43,022 nucleotides of DNA from an uncultured Acidimicrobiales bacterium (GCA_938084885.1 CALKGG010000043.1:1-43022); one strand, 5' to 3'. Shown: positions 1 to 8,807, numbered from the stretch's first letter. Program-made: numbers and translations. The notes: generated from the sequence alone by a model not told the origin.

Positions 1-165
1 AATCACACCAGCCACCGGCGACGGAACCTCCGAATCAACCTTGTCCGTCGACACCTCAAAGAGGGCCTCGTCCTCGGCAACCGTGTCGCCGACGTTCTTG
101 AACCAACGGGTAATCGTCCCCTCGGTCACCGATTCTCCGAGGAGGGGGAGAGTGATGTCGCTCAT
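1..165 (-). CDS. 2-oxoacid dehydrogenase E2, lipoyl domain (partial)
   Basis: The first 55 codons of a dihydrolipoamide acyltransferase; the rest lies beyond the left edge of the window. The translation begins [16 protein letters not shown] and carries DKVDSE, the lipoylated-lysine hairpin of a lipoyl domain (K at about residue 43). E2 carries acyl groups from E1 to CoA and passes electrons to Lpd. It lies 72 bp downstream of lpdA on the same strand, so the two are likely one operon. The fragment cannot show whether this is the pyruvate, 2-oxoglutarate or branched-chain enzyme. The E1 gene aceE lies about 29 kb away in this window, so an AceE partnership is possible but not shown. No strong ribosome binding site is visible before the ATG. 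Confidence 0.9.
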   Translation of the reverse strand, partial: MSDITLPLLGESVTEGTITRWFKNVGDTVAEDEALFEVSTDKVDSEVPSPVAGVI

Positions 166-237
166 GAGTCTGTGTGTCTTTCGTGTGAGATGGAAGTAGT
201 CGTGTGTGTAGAGAGCAGTGATAGTCGAGCTGGGCGG

Positions 238-1647
238 TTAGCCGTGCAGGCCGCGCCCTGTCAGCGACATAACCGTCTCGCCGAATAGCTCGCTCATTGT
301 TGGGTGTGGCTGAATGAAATGCGCAACGTCGTCCACGGTAGCTTCCCAGTTGATGGCCATATAGCCCTGACCCAACTGTTCGGTGACCCAAGGACCCACC
401 ATGTGGACACCGAGGAGGCGACCAGCGGTACCGTCGGCGTTCTTTTCGGCGATGACCTTGACGAGGCCGTCGGTCTCGCCAACGATCATTGCTCGTCCGT
501 TTCCGGTGAACTTGTGCGAAGAGGTCACCACATCGAAACCCGCCTCCTTGGCGGATTCTTCAGTGTGACCCGCAAAGGCCACCTCAGGGTGGCAGTAAAT
601 GCACCAGGGAACGTTCTGATAGTCGACAGGCTTTGGATCCTCGCCCAGAATCCCGCGAATTGCGACCATGCCCTCGGCAAAGGCAATATGCGCGAGCTGG
701 GCGGTTGCGATGACGTCACCCACGGCATAGACGCCAGGGATCGATGTCAGACAGTTCTCATCGACGGGGATGAATCCGCGTTCGTCGAGCGCCATACCAA
801 CAGCGTCGAGGCCGAGCAGGTCGGCGAATGGGCGACGGCCGATCGAGAGAACGACCATGTCGACATCGATGGACTCGCCATCACCGAACGAGACCCTCGT
901 TGCGCCATCGACAACTTCTTGGCCCGACACCATGACTCCTGTGCGGATATCGATCCCGCGGGCCTTGAGCGATCGCTCGACGATGCGTGCAGCTGCGGGG
1001 TCGACACCAGGGATGATCTTTGGCATTGCTTCAAGGACGGTGACCTCGGTGCCGAGATCGGTCATCATCGATGCAAATTCGATGCCGATTGCGCCGCCGC
1101 CGATCACCGCGGCGCGGGCTGGTAGCTCCTGCACCGAGAGCAGCTCGTCGGAGGTAACAATACGAGTGCCGTCGACGTCGAATCCCGGGATCGTGCGAGG
1201 CACCGAACCGCCGGCGAGAACGAGATTGTCTCCCGAGACTGACACCTCGCCTGACTCTCCCCCGCTGACGTTAACCGTCTTGATGTCACCGGTCGAAAAG
1301 ACCGAGCCAACGCCGTCAAAGACCGTTACCTTCCGGTGCTTGAGTAGTGCTGACAGTCCGTTTGTGAGGTTGTCGATCACCCCTTGTTTGCGTACTTGCG
1401 TCACGCTGAAGTCGATTGTTGGAGCTGAGGTTCCGACTCCAAAGTCGGCTGCGTGAGACACGGTGCGGAACACCGCGGCAGTCTCGAGCAGTTCTTTGGC
1501 CGGGATGCATCCAACGTGGAGGCACGTGCCGCCTAGCTTGGATTTTTCGATCAGCGCGACGTTCAGTCCCGCCGCTGCGCCATACAGCGCTGAGGCATAG
1601 CCCGCTGGACCGCCTCCTACGACGACGACATCGAAATGGTTAGACAT
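238..1647 (-). CDS. lpdA: Dihydrolipoamide dehydrogenase (E3)
   Basis: A 469-residue flavoprotein of normal length for the family. It reoxidises the dihydrolipoyl groups of 2-oxoacid dehydrogenase complexes with FAD and NAD+. The FAD-binding VVVVGGGPAGY is at residues 7-17. The redox-active disulphide is in GGTCLHVGCIPAK at about 39-51. A second GGGAIGIEFA NAD-binding motif lies in the middle. The C-terminal dimerisation domain ends with HPHPTMSE, which supplies the His-Glu pair completing the partner's active site. GGAG sits five bases before the ATG, supporting this start. The E2 gene follows directly. Confidence 0.97.
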   Translation of the reverse strand: MSNHFDVVVVGGGPAGYASALYGAAAGLNVALIEKSKLGGTCLHVGCIPAKELLETAAVFRTVSHAADFGVGTSAPTIDFSVTQVRKQGVIDNLTNGLSALLKHRKVTVFDGVGSVFSTGDIKTVNVSGGESGEVSVSGDNLVLAGGSVPRTIPGFDVDGTRIVTSDELLSVQELPARAAVIGGGAIGIEFASMMTDLGTEVTVLEAMPKIIPGVDPAAARIVERSLKARGIDIRTGVMVSGQEVVDGATRVSFGDGESIDVDMVVLSIGRRPFADLLGLDAVGMALDERGFIPVDENCLTSIPGVYAVGDVIATAQLAHIAFAEGMVAIRGILGEDPKPVDYQNVPWCIYCHPEVAFAGHTEESAKEAGFDVVTSSHKFTGNGRAMIVGETDGLVKVIAEKNADGTAGRLLGVHMVGPWVTEQLGQGYMAINWEATVDDVAHFIQPHPTMSELFGETVMSLTGRGLHG

Positions 1648-1728
1648 GAGCGCTCCATAGTGTTTGTCGGGAAACGTGAGCCCAGTTGGTGAGGTCGGAC
1701 GCGATACCCATGACCGTAGTGGGGAATC

Positions 1729-1818
1729 TCATCGGGCGAGAACCACCTGCAGAGCAAACGCGACCAAAATAGCGACGCCGAGGAGAAGGGACGCAAGGAT
1801 CAGTTTGCGAGTGCTCAA
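1729..1818 (-). CDS. Possible 29-residue single-pass membrane protein
   Basis: A short frame starting with TTG, with GGAG nine bases upstream, encodes MSTRKLILASLLLGVAILVA followed by FALQVVLAR. This is a basic N-terminus and one hydrophobic helix ending in Arg. It sits alone in the 389-bp space between the divergent lpdA and GGDEF genes, pointing the same way as lpdA. The hydrophobic pattern and ribosome binding site are what support it; no family is recognised. It could equally be a chance frame. The remainder of 1648-2036 shows no other convincing gene; it must hold the promoters of the two flanking genes. Confidence 0.3.
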   Translation of the reverse strand: MSTRKLILASLLLGVAILVAFALQVVLAR

Positions 1819-2036
1819 CGTCGAGGTCTCCAGCGTGGGAAGTAAGCCGATGCAAAGGCGTCCGGCAGGTACTTAGGTTATCCCTGTCTATTCCTTCCCC
1901 GACCTGAAAACTTCGCCACCACGCAGCGTCATGTTTTTCTGTTTGTTTCTAGACTGGGCGCTACTTCAAGGGGCGTGTCAGTCTGTTTCAGCTCGAGGCG
2001 ACCACTACACGCGACTGTGAGCGCACAAAGACACAC

Positions 2037-3806
2037 ATGACCGATTCCGTTCACGCTTCCCCATCACCACCAGCGGCTCTCGGCGAGCTACCGGACACTG
2101 CCGTTGGAGCGGTCGTTGCCTTGGTCCGCGTCGCCGAGTTGTACGACCCCGCAGTTGCCCATCGCGCTGCCCTACGAGCCATCGTTGCTGAACGTCTTTA
2201 CGCCGAATACCAGACACGCACAGGCGCGACTTTGGACGCGGCGTTACCTCATGGATCGATGATCGTGGCCAGCGCTGCGCTGAGCGACGTCGACCTCATC
2301 ATTTCGCGTCCAGATGACCCCGAGGGCGCGAATGAACCAACCCGACCGCTGCTCGGAGCAACACTCGTCGGAAGCCTTGGTGGACTGACCAATATCGCAA
2401 CAGCGATCGAGCATCATCGCGAACGTTGGGACGGCACCGGGATTCCAAGTGGACTTCGCGGCCTGTCGATTCCGTTGACCGCTCGAATCACCGCGGTCGC
2501 TGATGCAATCGTCGGGAATCCAACAGCTGGCTTTGTGCCGTCGTGGCATCACGCCCGTCGTCGCGTGAGCCGTCTGAAGGGTGAGTCGCTCGATCCCTCC
2601 CTGTGCGACGTCATCGAACACATCAACCTCGACGATATTGTTGCACCGCCGGTCCCGTCATCGACGATCGCTGCGCTTCTCACCAAAGCTCGAACCACGC
2701 CAGCCAGCCCAACACCAGACGACCCAACACCAGACGACCCAGCACCAGCGGTCAACCTCGCGCCACTCGCTACCTCAACAACGATCCGCAACGCCGTTGC
2801 CGCAGCTGGCAACACCTCTGAGCTCCTCAACGTCATTGCGTCGAACACACTTGGAGCCGTGGGGGCCGCCGAGGTTCTCGTGCTTCGATCAAGCTCGACC
2901 CAACTCGTTGCCGACCCGGTTGCTCGGGTGGTCGATGGCGGCCAACCCGCTCTCGACCCGTCGAGACTCGATGACCTCTATGAATTCTCAACCCAAGCCG
3001 AACTTCGCACTGGGGTAACACTCGCCCGAGATACCGCGGCGGCTCCGAACGCCTCCGATGCCACGAGCGAAATCGACGAGATCATCGCCCCGATCATGGT
3101 CGGGACCGAAATTTGGGGTGCCCTTGTCGCCACGCGCCGGCGCACCGCTCACCGGTTCACCCCGGCCGACGTTGCCCTTCTCGCCAACATCGCAGTCGAA
3201 ACGGCCGACGCCATTGCGAGTACGACGCACTGGGCCGAGATGGAACGCATGGCGTTGCGCGATCAATTGACCGGCCTCGGCAATCGCCACGAGCTCTACC
3301 GTGTCCTCGACGAGATCTTTCTGCAGCCACCGACGAAGCGGGTCGACACGGCACTCATCATGTGTGATGTCGATGGGCTGAAGATCGTCAACGACACACT
3401 GGGCCACCACGCCGGAGACCGACTGCTCATCGATGCAGCAGCAGCGTTGAAAGGCGCTGTCAGAGACAGCGAGCGCACCACGGTTTGCCGCATTGGTGGC
3501 GATGAATTCTGCATGGTTATCAACGGCGGCGCACTGCTGACCGCCCACGACATCTCTGATACGATCGAACGGCTCTTCGCCCGTTCTGCGGGTTCGGGCC
3601 CGGCGCGATCAATCTCGTGCGGCATCGCCTTTGCCGACGACACCGTCGAAAGCCGTAGCGCGCTTCTTCGCGCTGCCGACGAGAACCAATACCAGACCAA
3701 GCGAGCACGCAAAACCGTCGAACGGGCAGCGATTGGCGACCCTGACATTTTGGCCCGTGACGCTGGCACCCCCGATACCGGCGACCGGCGAGCCATTCGC
3801 GACTGA
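2037..3806 (+). CDS. GAF-GGDEF diguanylate cyclase with degenerate HD-GYP-like N-terminus
   Basis: A 589-residue cytosolic protein with three parts. Residues about 22-200 resemble an HD-GYP phosphodiesterase, with EHHRERWDGTGIPSGLRG at 125-142. The GYP is GIP, and the usual HDIGK region reads LPHGSMIV, so the metal-binding His-Asp pair is missing. A short Pro/Asp linker (residues 221-239) precedes a GAF-like sensor domain (about 250-395). A GGDEF domain (about 405-560) follows, with LTGLGNR, the CDVDGLKIVND metal site and an intact RIGGDEF at 485-491. GGDEF enzymes make cyclic di-GMP from two GTP. The product-inhibition RxxD is not at its usual place five residues before GGDEF. The gene is convergent with the PqqD-HprK gene. 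It may control the neighbouring polysaccharide genes through c-di-GMP; that is inference. Confidence 0.85.
   Translation: MTDSVHASPSPPAALGELPDTAVGAVVALVRVAELYDPAVAHRAALRAIVAERLYAEYQTRTGATLDAALPHGSMIVASAALSDVDLIISRPDDPEGANEPTRPLLGATLVGSLGGLTNIATAIEHHRERWDGTGIPSGLRGLSIPLTARITAVADAIVGNPTAGFVPSWHHARRRVSRLKGESLDPSLCDVIEHINLDDIVAPPVPSSTIAALLTKARTTPASPTPDDPTPDDPAPAVNLAPLATSTTIRNAVAAAGNTSELLNVIASNTLGAVGAAEVLVLRSSSTQLVADPVARVVDGGQPALDPSRLDDLYEFSTQAELRTGVTLARDTAAAPNASDATSEIDEIIAPIMVGTEIWGALVATRRRTAHRFTPADVALLANIAVETADAIASTTHWAEMERMALRDQLTGLGNRHELYRVLDEIFLQPPTKRVDTALIMCDVDGLKIVNDTLGHHAGDRLLIDAAAALKGAVRDSERTTVCRIGGDEFCMVINGGALLTAHDISDTIERLFARSAGSGPARSISCGIAFADDTVESRSALLRAADENQYQTKRARKTVERAAIGDPDILARDAGTPDTGDRRAIRD
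2710..2739 (+). repeat. 15-bp tandem repeat, two copies plus a partial third
   Basis: Two identical copies of CAACACCAGACGACC, then a diverged partial copy (cagcaccag). They encode the TPDDP repeats in the linker between the HD-GYP-like and GAF domains. The length is a multiple of three, so the frame is kept. It looks like slippage expansion of an interdomain linker. Confidence 0.9.
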
Positions 3807-3831
3807 CACGAATGTGGGTGGCTGGCCTGCG

Positions 3832-5118
3832 CTAGGCGCCTAGCGGTCGACTATCTCGGGTCGGTGACGTTGCGTTGACGATCGTCTCGACCTGGTCGAG
3901 ATGGTCGACCGTGCCACGGTGTTCGAGGCGGTACGCGGGCACCGTGTTTGCCAACGTGACAATGGCGTCGAACGCGGCCTGGCCGACACGATCGAAGTCG
4001 AACGCGTTTGCGAGTAGATCGGCAAACGCGTCGAACGCGCTGAGCGGGGTAATGACAGTTTCGCTATGCGACGTGTACTGCGGGAAGATGATCGCCGAAA
4101 TCGAACCGCCCTCTGAGAGCAATCCGGGACCGATCGAACGGGGGTCGATATCGATGGTCGATCCGGTCCGTTGCACGTTTGGCAGCAGACTCTCGAGCAC
4201 ATGCTGGCTTCCTGGGTCGATACTGATCGATTTCGTGTAGGGCTCTACCTGGAAGGTTTCGGTGTCGACCAGCACTGCTTCATCGCTGACGTACTTGTGG
4301 CCTCGGAGGACAAGCTGGCTGATCAGCGTCGACTTTCCAGCGTTACTGACCCCCGGAAAGATCGCAATGCCGGTGTTGAACTCGGCCGCAGAGGCGTGAA
4401 AGACAACCGCGTCGTCGAGGTAGTCGAGCGGCGCTGCGTTGATCTCGGCAACGACGTGTCGAATGACCCGCGCTCGCGAGGTGAACACCTGGTCGGTGCC
4501 CCTGGTCGTTCGCACCGACCACGCCGCCCGGCGCGTCTGGTCGGCGAATGGGGTTGGCTCGCTCGAGGGCGGCGCCGATAGTGCTCGTATTGCAATGGCG
4601 ATATGGCCAGCGTTTGACGACGCTGGAGCGCCACGGAGCGGATCGAGAATCGCATCGAGTTCTGCTCGAATGAGTTCATCGTCGACCGAAAGAACGACCG
4701 ACTTCCGTAAGGAACTGAACGGACCGAGGTGGTGAATGGCCCCCTCATGGCCGGCGGGTGTGGAAGTCGTTGGCTCATCGTCGTTCGCAACAACGCTCGG
4801 CGGCGGCCAATCGGGGGCCACGACGCGATCGTTGAACCTCGCCATCTCCCCTGCGGTCCCACACAGACCAGACTCGACCAGGTTCGCGACGAGCTCTTCG
4901 ACGTCACTCGAGATGTCGGCGACGTCAACGCCATATTCGAACGCCGACGCGGCGGAGATTTCTGCGACCGTCGCCGGGTGGTCCAACGCATTCCAGATTG
5001 CCGCAGCCGTTGGGTTGAGCATGTGCAGCTGCCGGTCGTCGAGGTTGAACACGACGTGGTGTCCGTCGACTGTTCCGGTCAAGGCGTGCGGGTTTCGCAC
5101 GAACGTTGGCGCCGTCAT
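3832..5118 (-). CDS. PqqD-like domain fused to HprK-like P-loop kinase
   Basis: A 428-residue protein. The ATG at 5118 overlaps the stop of the upstream membrane-protein gene as ATGA, and homology begins right after it, so longer upstream frames are rejected. Residues about 8-88 look like a PqqD-type peptide-recognition fold (VFNLDDRQLHMLNPTAAAIW, then ISSDVEELVANLVESGL). Residues about 220-410 look like the C-terminal kinase core of HPr kinase and its relatives in peptide-modification and exopolysaccharide loci. These include VVFHASAA with H241, the P-loop GVSNAGKST at 256-264, and YVSDEAVLVD at 276-285. HprK-like enzymes phosphorylate proteins or peptides on Ser. The middle (residues 90-220) is not recognised. 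It is the last gene of an operon with a Wzz/BY-kinase and a polymerase-like protein. No precursor peptide gene is visible nearby. The substrate is unknown. Confidence 0.75.
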   Translation of the reverse strand: MTAPTFVRNPHALTGTVDGHHVVFNLDDRQLHMLNPTAAAIWNALDHPATVAEISAASAFEYGVDVADISSDVEELVANLVESGLCGTAGEMARFNDRVVAPDWPPPSVVANDDEPTTSTPAGHEGAIHHLGPFSSLRKSVVLSVDDELIRAELDAILDPLRGAPASSNAGHIAIAIRALSAPPSSEPTPFADQTRRAAWSVRTTRGTDQVFTSRARVIRHVVAEINAAPLDYLDDAVVFHASAAEFNTGIAIFPGVSNAGKSTLISQLVLRGHKYVSDEAVLVDTETFQVEPYTKSISIDPGSQHVLESLLPNVQRTGSTIDIDPRSIGPGLLSEGGSISAIIFPQYTSHSETVITPLSAFDAFADLLANAFDFDRVGQAAFDAIVTLANTVPAYRLEHRGTVDHLDQVETIVNATSPTRDSRPLGA

Positions 5119-6617
5119 CGTCGTGCCGCCCGACGTGCGCCCAACCGTTCGGTTCCGAGACCAAACGCAATGAGCAGCAGCACGAACGGGATCACTTGCG
5201 CTCGCTGCCGGCTCAAGATGCCAAAGTTGCCAATTGCAGAAAAGAGAAAGATGAAGACGGACGTGAACCCCACGGCATAGAGCAGCTGGCCCCGCTGAAA
5301 GATTGTTCGTATCTCCCGAATCAACCCGGGAACCGCCCGAGCGAGCAATCCCGCCAAGATTGCTCCCTCGATTCCGCTGATCATCGAAGGAGCGTTTGCT
5401 GCTTCCCAAACAAATGGGCGGAACAAGACAGTCACCGCGGCCAACGGGTAGTCGCGAACGGACCCGACCCGTGCTGCAGTAAACGCCGAATTGTCTTGAC
5501 TGGTGCGATTTTGTGCGAAGTCGAGAGCGGCAGAAACATCGGAAACGCCGTCGAAACTCTCGAGGTTGAAGAGCTGCGCAGATGCGCCGGTCATCAACAT
5601 GGCGCCGACCAGCACGACCATCAGCACAACAACATGCATGACGAATCGATTGCGGTTCTCTGTTTGGCGAGCAAACAGTCCAAACACCAGGCCCGCAAGA
5701 ACCAGCATCGCGACGTGCGGTCGAATGAGGCCGACAATACTGACACCGGCAAGCACGCTCATCACCCCACTCCAGTTGCGTTCATACACCAGGGATGCGC
5801 CGTACAAACTCAGCCCGATCCCGAGCAACGCCAGGCTTTCCTTGCCGATCGATGACGGCCAGTACGCCATCGTTGGCGAAAACATGATGAGGAGCGTGGC
5901 GATCCGCATCTGGGCGTCGTTCAACACTGGCTGGATTGCAATGAGGAAGAAGACCTGACCGATAAACCCGAAGAGAACAAAGACCAGGAACGTTGATACA
6001 TAGTCGGAGTTGGTGACAACATTGACCACGCCTGCGAGGTACCTCACCGAGCCAGTTCCAGGTATTGCGCGACCAGTATCGACGCCGAAGTCGAACGCTC
6101 GTAGGGCGTTTGCAATGCGGACACCTTCGAGTTGGTAGACCGGACTGTCAGCTCCGCTGATCAACCGCGGCACTGCCCCAACGACTCGGGCACCGAAGCC
6201 TGCGAGCACCGCTGCGGCTACGAACTCGTTGGTGCGCGGGAGAACGAAACGGCGCGCCGATAGCGCCACGATCAACGTGAGCACGGGGGCAACGATGAGC
6301 CCGAGGAGGGTGTCTTCTCGCTCGAGAAACCCGAGGACTCCAAAAGCAAGGCCGCCCCCGAGTCCGCCGACAGCGCCAATGGCTTTTAATGTAGGGATCG
6401 GCCATGTACGCCCTCGCGAAACAGCGGTGTTGTTCGGGCGGTCCGGAATGATGACCAGCCCGTCGGGGGTCCGAACTGTGCCCTCGACAGTTGTTCGGTA
6501 CCCGGGTCGACGTGTCCCAGCTCGATGTTTCGCCGTGGTGTGGACTGCTGATCGGCGTTGGCTTGGCCGCGGAATTACCCGCTGCTCATCGTCAGTAGCT
6601 CCCATGTTTGGACCCAT
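5115..6617 (-). CDS. Polytopic membrane protein, possible Wzy-type polysaccharide polymerase
   Basis: A 500-residue protein. A polar N-terminal tail of about 90 residues precedes ten or so hydrophobic segments. A conserved-looking loop reads FSPTMAYWPSSIGKESLALLG, a pattern seen in uncharacterised actinobacterial membrane proteins of polysaccharide loci. The C-terminus is basic (RLGARRAARR). The start at 6617 is three bases past the stop of the Wzz/BY-kinase gene; an in-frame ATG at 6605 is an alternative. The stop overlaps the next start as ATGA. Its position between a Wzz-type co-polymerase and a kinase fits an oligosaccharide polymerase or ligase in the cytoplasmic membrane. No diagnostic catalytic residues can be named, so the function is inferred from topology and context. 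Confidence 0.55.
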   Translation of the reverse strand: MGPNMGATDDEQRVIPRPSQRRSAVHTTAKHRAGTRRPGYRTTVEGTVRTPDGLVIIPDRPNNTAVSRGRTWPIPTLKAIGAVGGLGGGLAFGVLGFLEREDTLLGLIVAPVLTLIVALSARRFVLPRTNEFVAAAVLAGFGARVVGAVPRLISGADSPVYQLEGVRIANALRAFDFGVDTGRAIPGTGSVRYLAGVVNVVTNSDYVSTFLVFVLFGFIGQVFFLIAIQPVLNDAQMRIATLLIMFSPTMAYWPSSIGKESLALLGIGLSLYGASLVYERNWSGVMSVLAGVSIVGLIRPHVAMLVLAGLVFGLFARQTENRNRFVMHVVVLMVVLVGAMLMTGASAQLFNLESFDGVSDVSAALDFAQNRTSQDNSAFTAARVGSVRDYPLAAVTVLFRPFVWEAANAPSMISGIEGAILAGLLARAVPGLIREIRTIFQRGQLLYAVGFTSVFIFLFSAIGNFGILSRQRAQVIPFVLLLIAFGLGTERLGARRAARR

Positions 6618-6620
6618 GGG

Positions 6621-8807
6621 CTATGTGGCGCGTGGGGGCCGAGCGTCAGTACTGGCGTCCCTGCCATCGATGACGCCAGCAGCATTGCCGCGTTGGTCAC
6701 CGGGTTGACGAGCGCCATCGAGATCGGCATTGAGATCGACGTTGAGATCGCTGCCGAGATCGACCCGAGGTATCAGATCGACGAGATCAAGCGCCTCCAA
6801 ATCGAACGACTCGAGAGTAAATTTGCTGAGATCGAAGTCGTCAAGATCGACCTCTTTACTGGTTTCCAGTGCGTCGACGTCGTCTGCGGAATCGGCGACT
6901 TCGAGGGCGAGTTCGCTCACGGCAACCTGACCAGACGCGCCGGTCGGCGATGACCCTTGTGGCCCAACGGTTGCACGTCGAGCGACTCGATCGCGGACGT
7001 CGAGCGGCTGCGCTGCGCCCCGGCGGCTCTCGCTATCGGAGTCGTCGTCGTAGTACTCGTCGCCGTAATACCCGTCGTAGTACAGACCCGTCGAATGGCG
7101 GGCGCTCACATCGGAGATCGCAATACCGAGAACGTGCGCTCGCCGTCTTTCCAAGATTTCGGCGGCCCGATCTGCGCCTTGCAACGTGGTCTGACCAGCC
7201 CGAATCACAAGCACGACATCGTCGGCCAGGTCGAGCAAGTCGACGGCATCATTGGTTGCGAGCAACGGTGCGGTATCGATGATGACGACGTCATAGATAT
7301 CTTTGGCCTTCTCGATCACTGTTCGTTGTGCCGCAATGATCTCGGTCGGCAAGGCGTCTTCGATGGAGATGGCGTTCGAGATGAGTGACAGTCCCTCGAT
7401 GTTGGTCGGCGAAACCGTTTCCGGCTGGTACGCCGTCTTGGTCATGTGATGCAGTCGTGGTCGCCGGAAGTCGCAGTTGATAAGCAGGACCGATTGACCC
7501 GCTTCGGCAACCATTGCGCCGAGGTTTGCAACGGTGGTGGTCTTGCCTTCAGACGGACCAGGCGAGGTCACAAGGACGACCTGTCCGCTCTGCTGTCGTG
7601 CCCGCCGCGCGTAGGACAACGCGGATCCAAGAGCCCGGTATTGCTCGGCGAATCGGCTGCGAGGAGCCGAGCGCGCAACGATCTCGCCGTCATCACGTTG
7701 GGAGCGCTCGAGGCTCGGGACCTCGGCCAGCACCGGAAGATCGAGCAGCTCCTCGACCTGGCGCTTCGATCGGACTCGAGTATCGAGACGATTGAGAACA
7801 ATCGAAACCAACACCCCGCCGAGCAAACCGAGAAGCGCACCGAATCCAATGCGCGGGATGACCCCGGACGGGAGACTGTTGCTGACCGCAGAAAGCGCTC
7901 CGGAGTCCTCGGCAACTTCGCTATCAGATCCGAAGAGAATGGCGATGTTTTGACCAAGCGCAGCGTTGTCGACGACCTGATCGAAACGGCTCTGACTGAT
8001 GACGCTGGCGTTCCCGGCAGCACCTTGCAGTGTCTCGATCGGAACGACAGGGATGCCGGTCGATCGAGCGTCGAGCAATTCGGCGTTCGCATGAATGCGA
8101 GCGCTCAAGAACTGTTGCTCGTCTTGTGAGAGCAGTGTGGTCGCCTCAATATCTTCGGCCGCTTCTGCTGCAGCGAGCTCTGTCCGAACGCTTGCAAGGT
8201 TGGCCTCGGCCTCAGAGAGGCGGAGTTCAGCGCTCGCAACCGTTTCGGCTGCGAACTCTCGCGCTTCGGCCTCGAGGTAGGACAGGAGTTGGCGAGCAAA
8301 CTCATCGGCGAGCATCTCTGCTTGACCAGGTGTTGGCGCAACGGCGACGATGTCGAGCGTTTCGCTGTCGGATCGGATGATGGCCCGCACCTGCGTTGAG
8401 GCCACGGACTGGTCGATGTCGAGCGCCGAAGCAACCGCAACGGGCACCTCACCAATCGTGACTCGCCGGGCCAGCACGTTCAGGTTGCGAACGCCGAGCA
8501 CCGATTGTGTGGATGGCACTGCGTTGTCGATCACGAGTACGTGTTTGGCCTCGAAGTGATCAACGGCGACCGGAGCAATAGCTGAGTCTGCAGCGACGAT
8601 GGCCGACACCCATCCGAGGAGGCTTCCCACCACGACGAGCACGGCGAGCAGCCGCCACCGGCGGGCAACGTTTCGCGCTGGACCCAATGGGTCTTCGAGC
8701 GTTCCGCCTCGTCCGACAATCCCAAAAGACGGCTGCATCGATTCGCTCACGAAGGACTCGTGGGAAGCTTCATCGAAGCGACTCTCACGATTTTCACGAT
8801 TTTCCAT
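6621..8807 (-). CDS. Polysaccharide co-polymerase with BY-kinase domain (Wzz-CpsD fusion)
   Basis: A 728-residue bacterial tyrosine kinase. Transmembrane helices at about 52-72 and 319-338 bracket an extracytoplasmic Wzz domain with a coiled coil at about 180-235. The cytoplasmic kinase has Walker A SPGPSEGKTTT (415-425), Walker A' LLINCDFRRP (441-450) and Walker B VVIIDTAPLL (507-516). A tyrosine cluster (576-586, YYDGYYGDEYY) is the expected autophosphorylation site. Such proteins set chain length by cycling between phosphorylated and unphosphorylated rings. A further tail of about 140 acidic residues is unusual and contains a DL-rich repeat at 654-698. The N-terminus has a small ENR repeat. 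GAGGTG lies upstream of the ATG. It is the first gene of a three-gene operon. Confidence 0.92.
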   Translation of the reverse strand: MENRENRESRFDEASHESFVSESMQPSFGIVGRGGTLEDPLGPARNVARRWRLLAVLVVVGSLLGWVSAIVAADSAIAPVAVDHFEAKHVLVIDNAVPSTQSVLGVRNLNVLARRVTIGEVPVAVASALDIDQSVASTQVRAIIRSDSETLDIVAVAPTPGQAEMLADEFARQLLSYLEAEAREFAAETVASAELRLSEAEANLASVRTELAAAEAAEDIEATTLLSQDEQQFLSARIHANAELLDARSTGIPVVPIETLQGAAGNASVISQSRFDQVVDNAALGQNIAILFGSDSEVAEDSGALSAVSNSLPSGVIPRIGFGALLGLLGGVLVSIVLNRLDTRVRSKRQVEELLDLPVLAEVPSLERSQRDDGEIVARSAPRSRFAEQYRALGSALSYARRARQQSGQVVLVTSPGPSEGKTTTVANLGAMVAEAGQSVLLINCDFRRPRLHHMTKTAYQPETVSPTNIEGLSLISNAISIEDALPTEIIAAQRTVIEKAKDIYDVVIIDTAPLLATNDAVDLLDLADDVVLVIRAGQTTLQGADRAAEILERRRAHVLGIAISDVSARHSTGLYYDGYYGDEYYDDDSDSESRRGAAQPLDVRDRVARRATVGPQGSSPTGASGQVAVSELALEVADSADDVDALETSKEVDLDDFDLSKFTLESFDLEALDLVDLIPRVDLGSDLNVDLNADLDGARQPGDQRGNAAGVIDGRDASTDARPPRAT
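6714..6848 (-). repeat. DL-rich degenerate repeat in the BY-kinase tail
   Basis: Residues 654-698 of the BY-kinase. Units of about five residues of the form (F/L)(D/T)Lxx (FDLSK, FTLES, FDLEA, LDLVD) are followed by VDLGSDL, NVDL and NADL. At DNA level the plus strand shows a recurring gagatcga word. The period resembles pentapeptide repeats but the tract is short and very acidic, so it may simply be an acidic interaction tail. Confidence 0.6.

Noticed and set aside
304..1125. Plus-strand open frame of 273 codons opposite lpdA
   Set aside because: lpdA on the other strand has full catalytic motifs. This frame has no recognisable domain and is an antisense shadow of high-GC coding.
5119..5409. 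N-terminal extension of the PqqD-HprK frame
   Set aside because: It overlaps the end of the membrane protein in another frame. The ATGA overlap and the PqqD homology both put the start at 5118.
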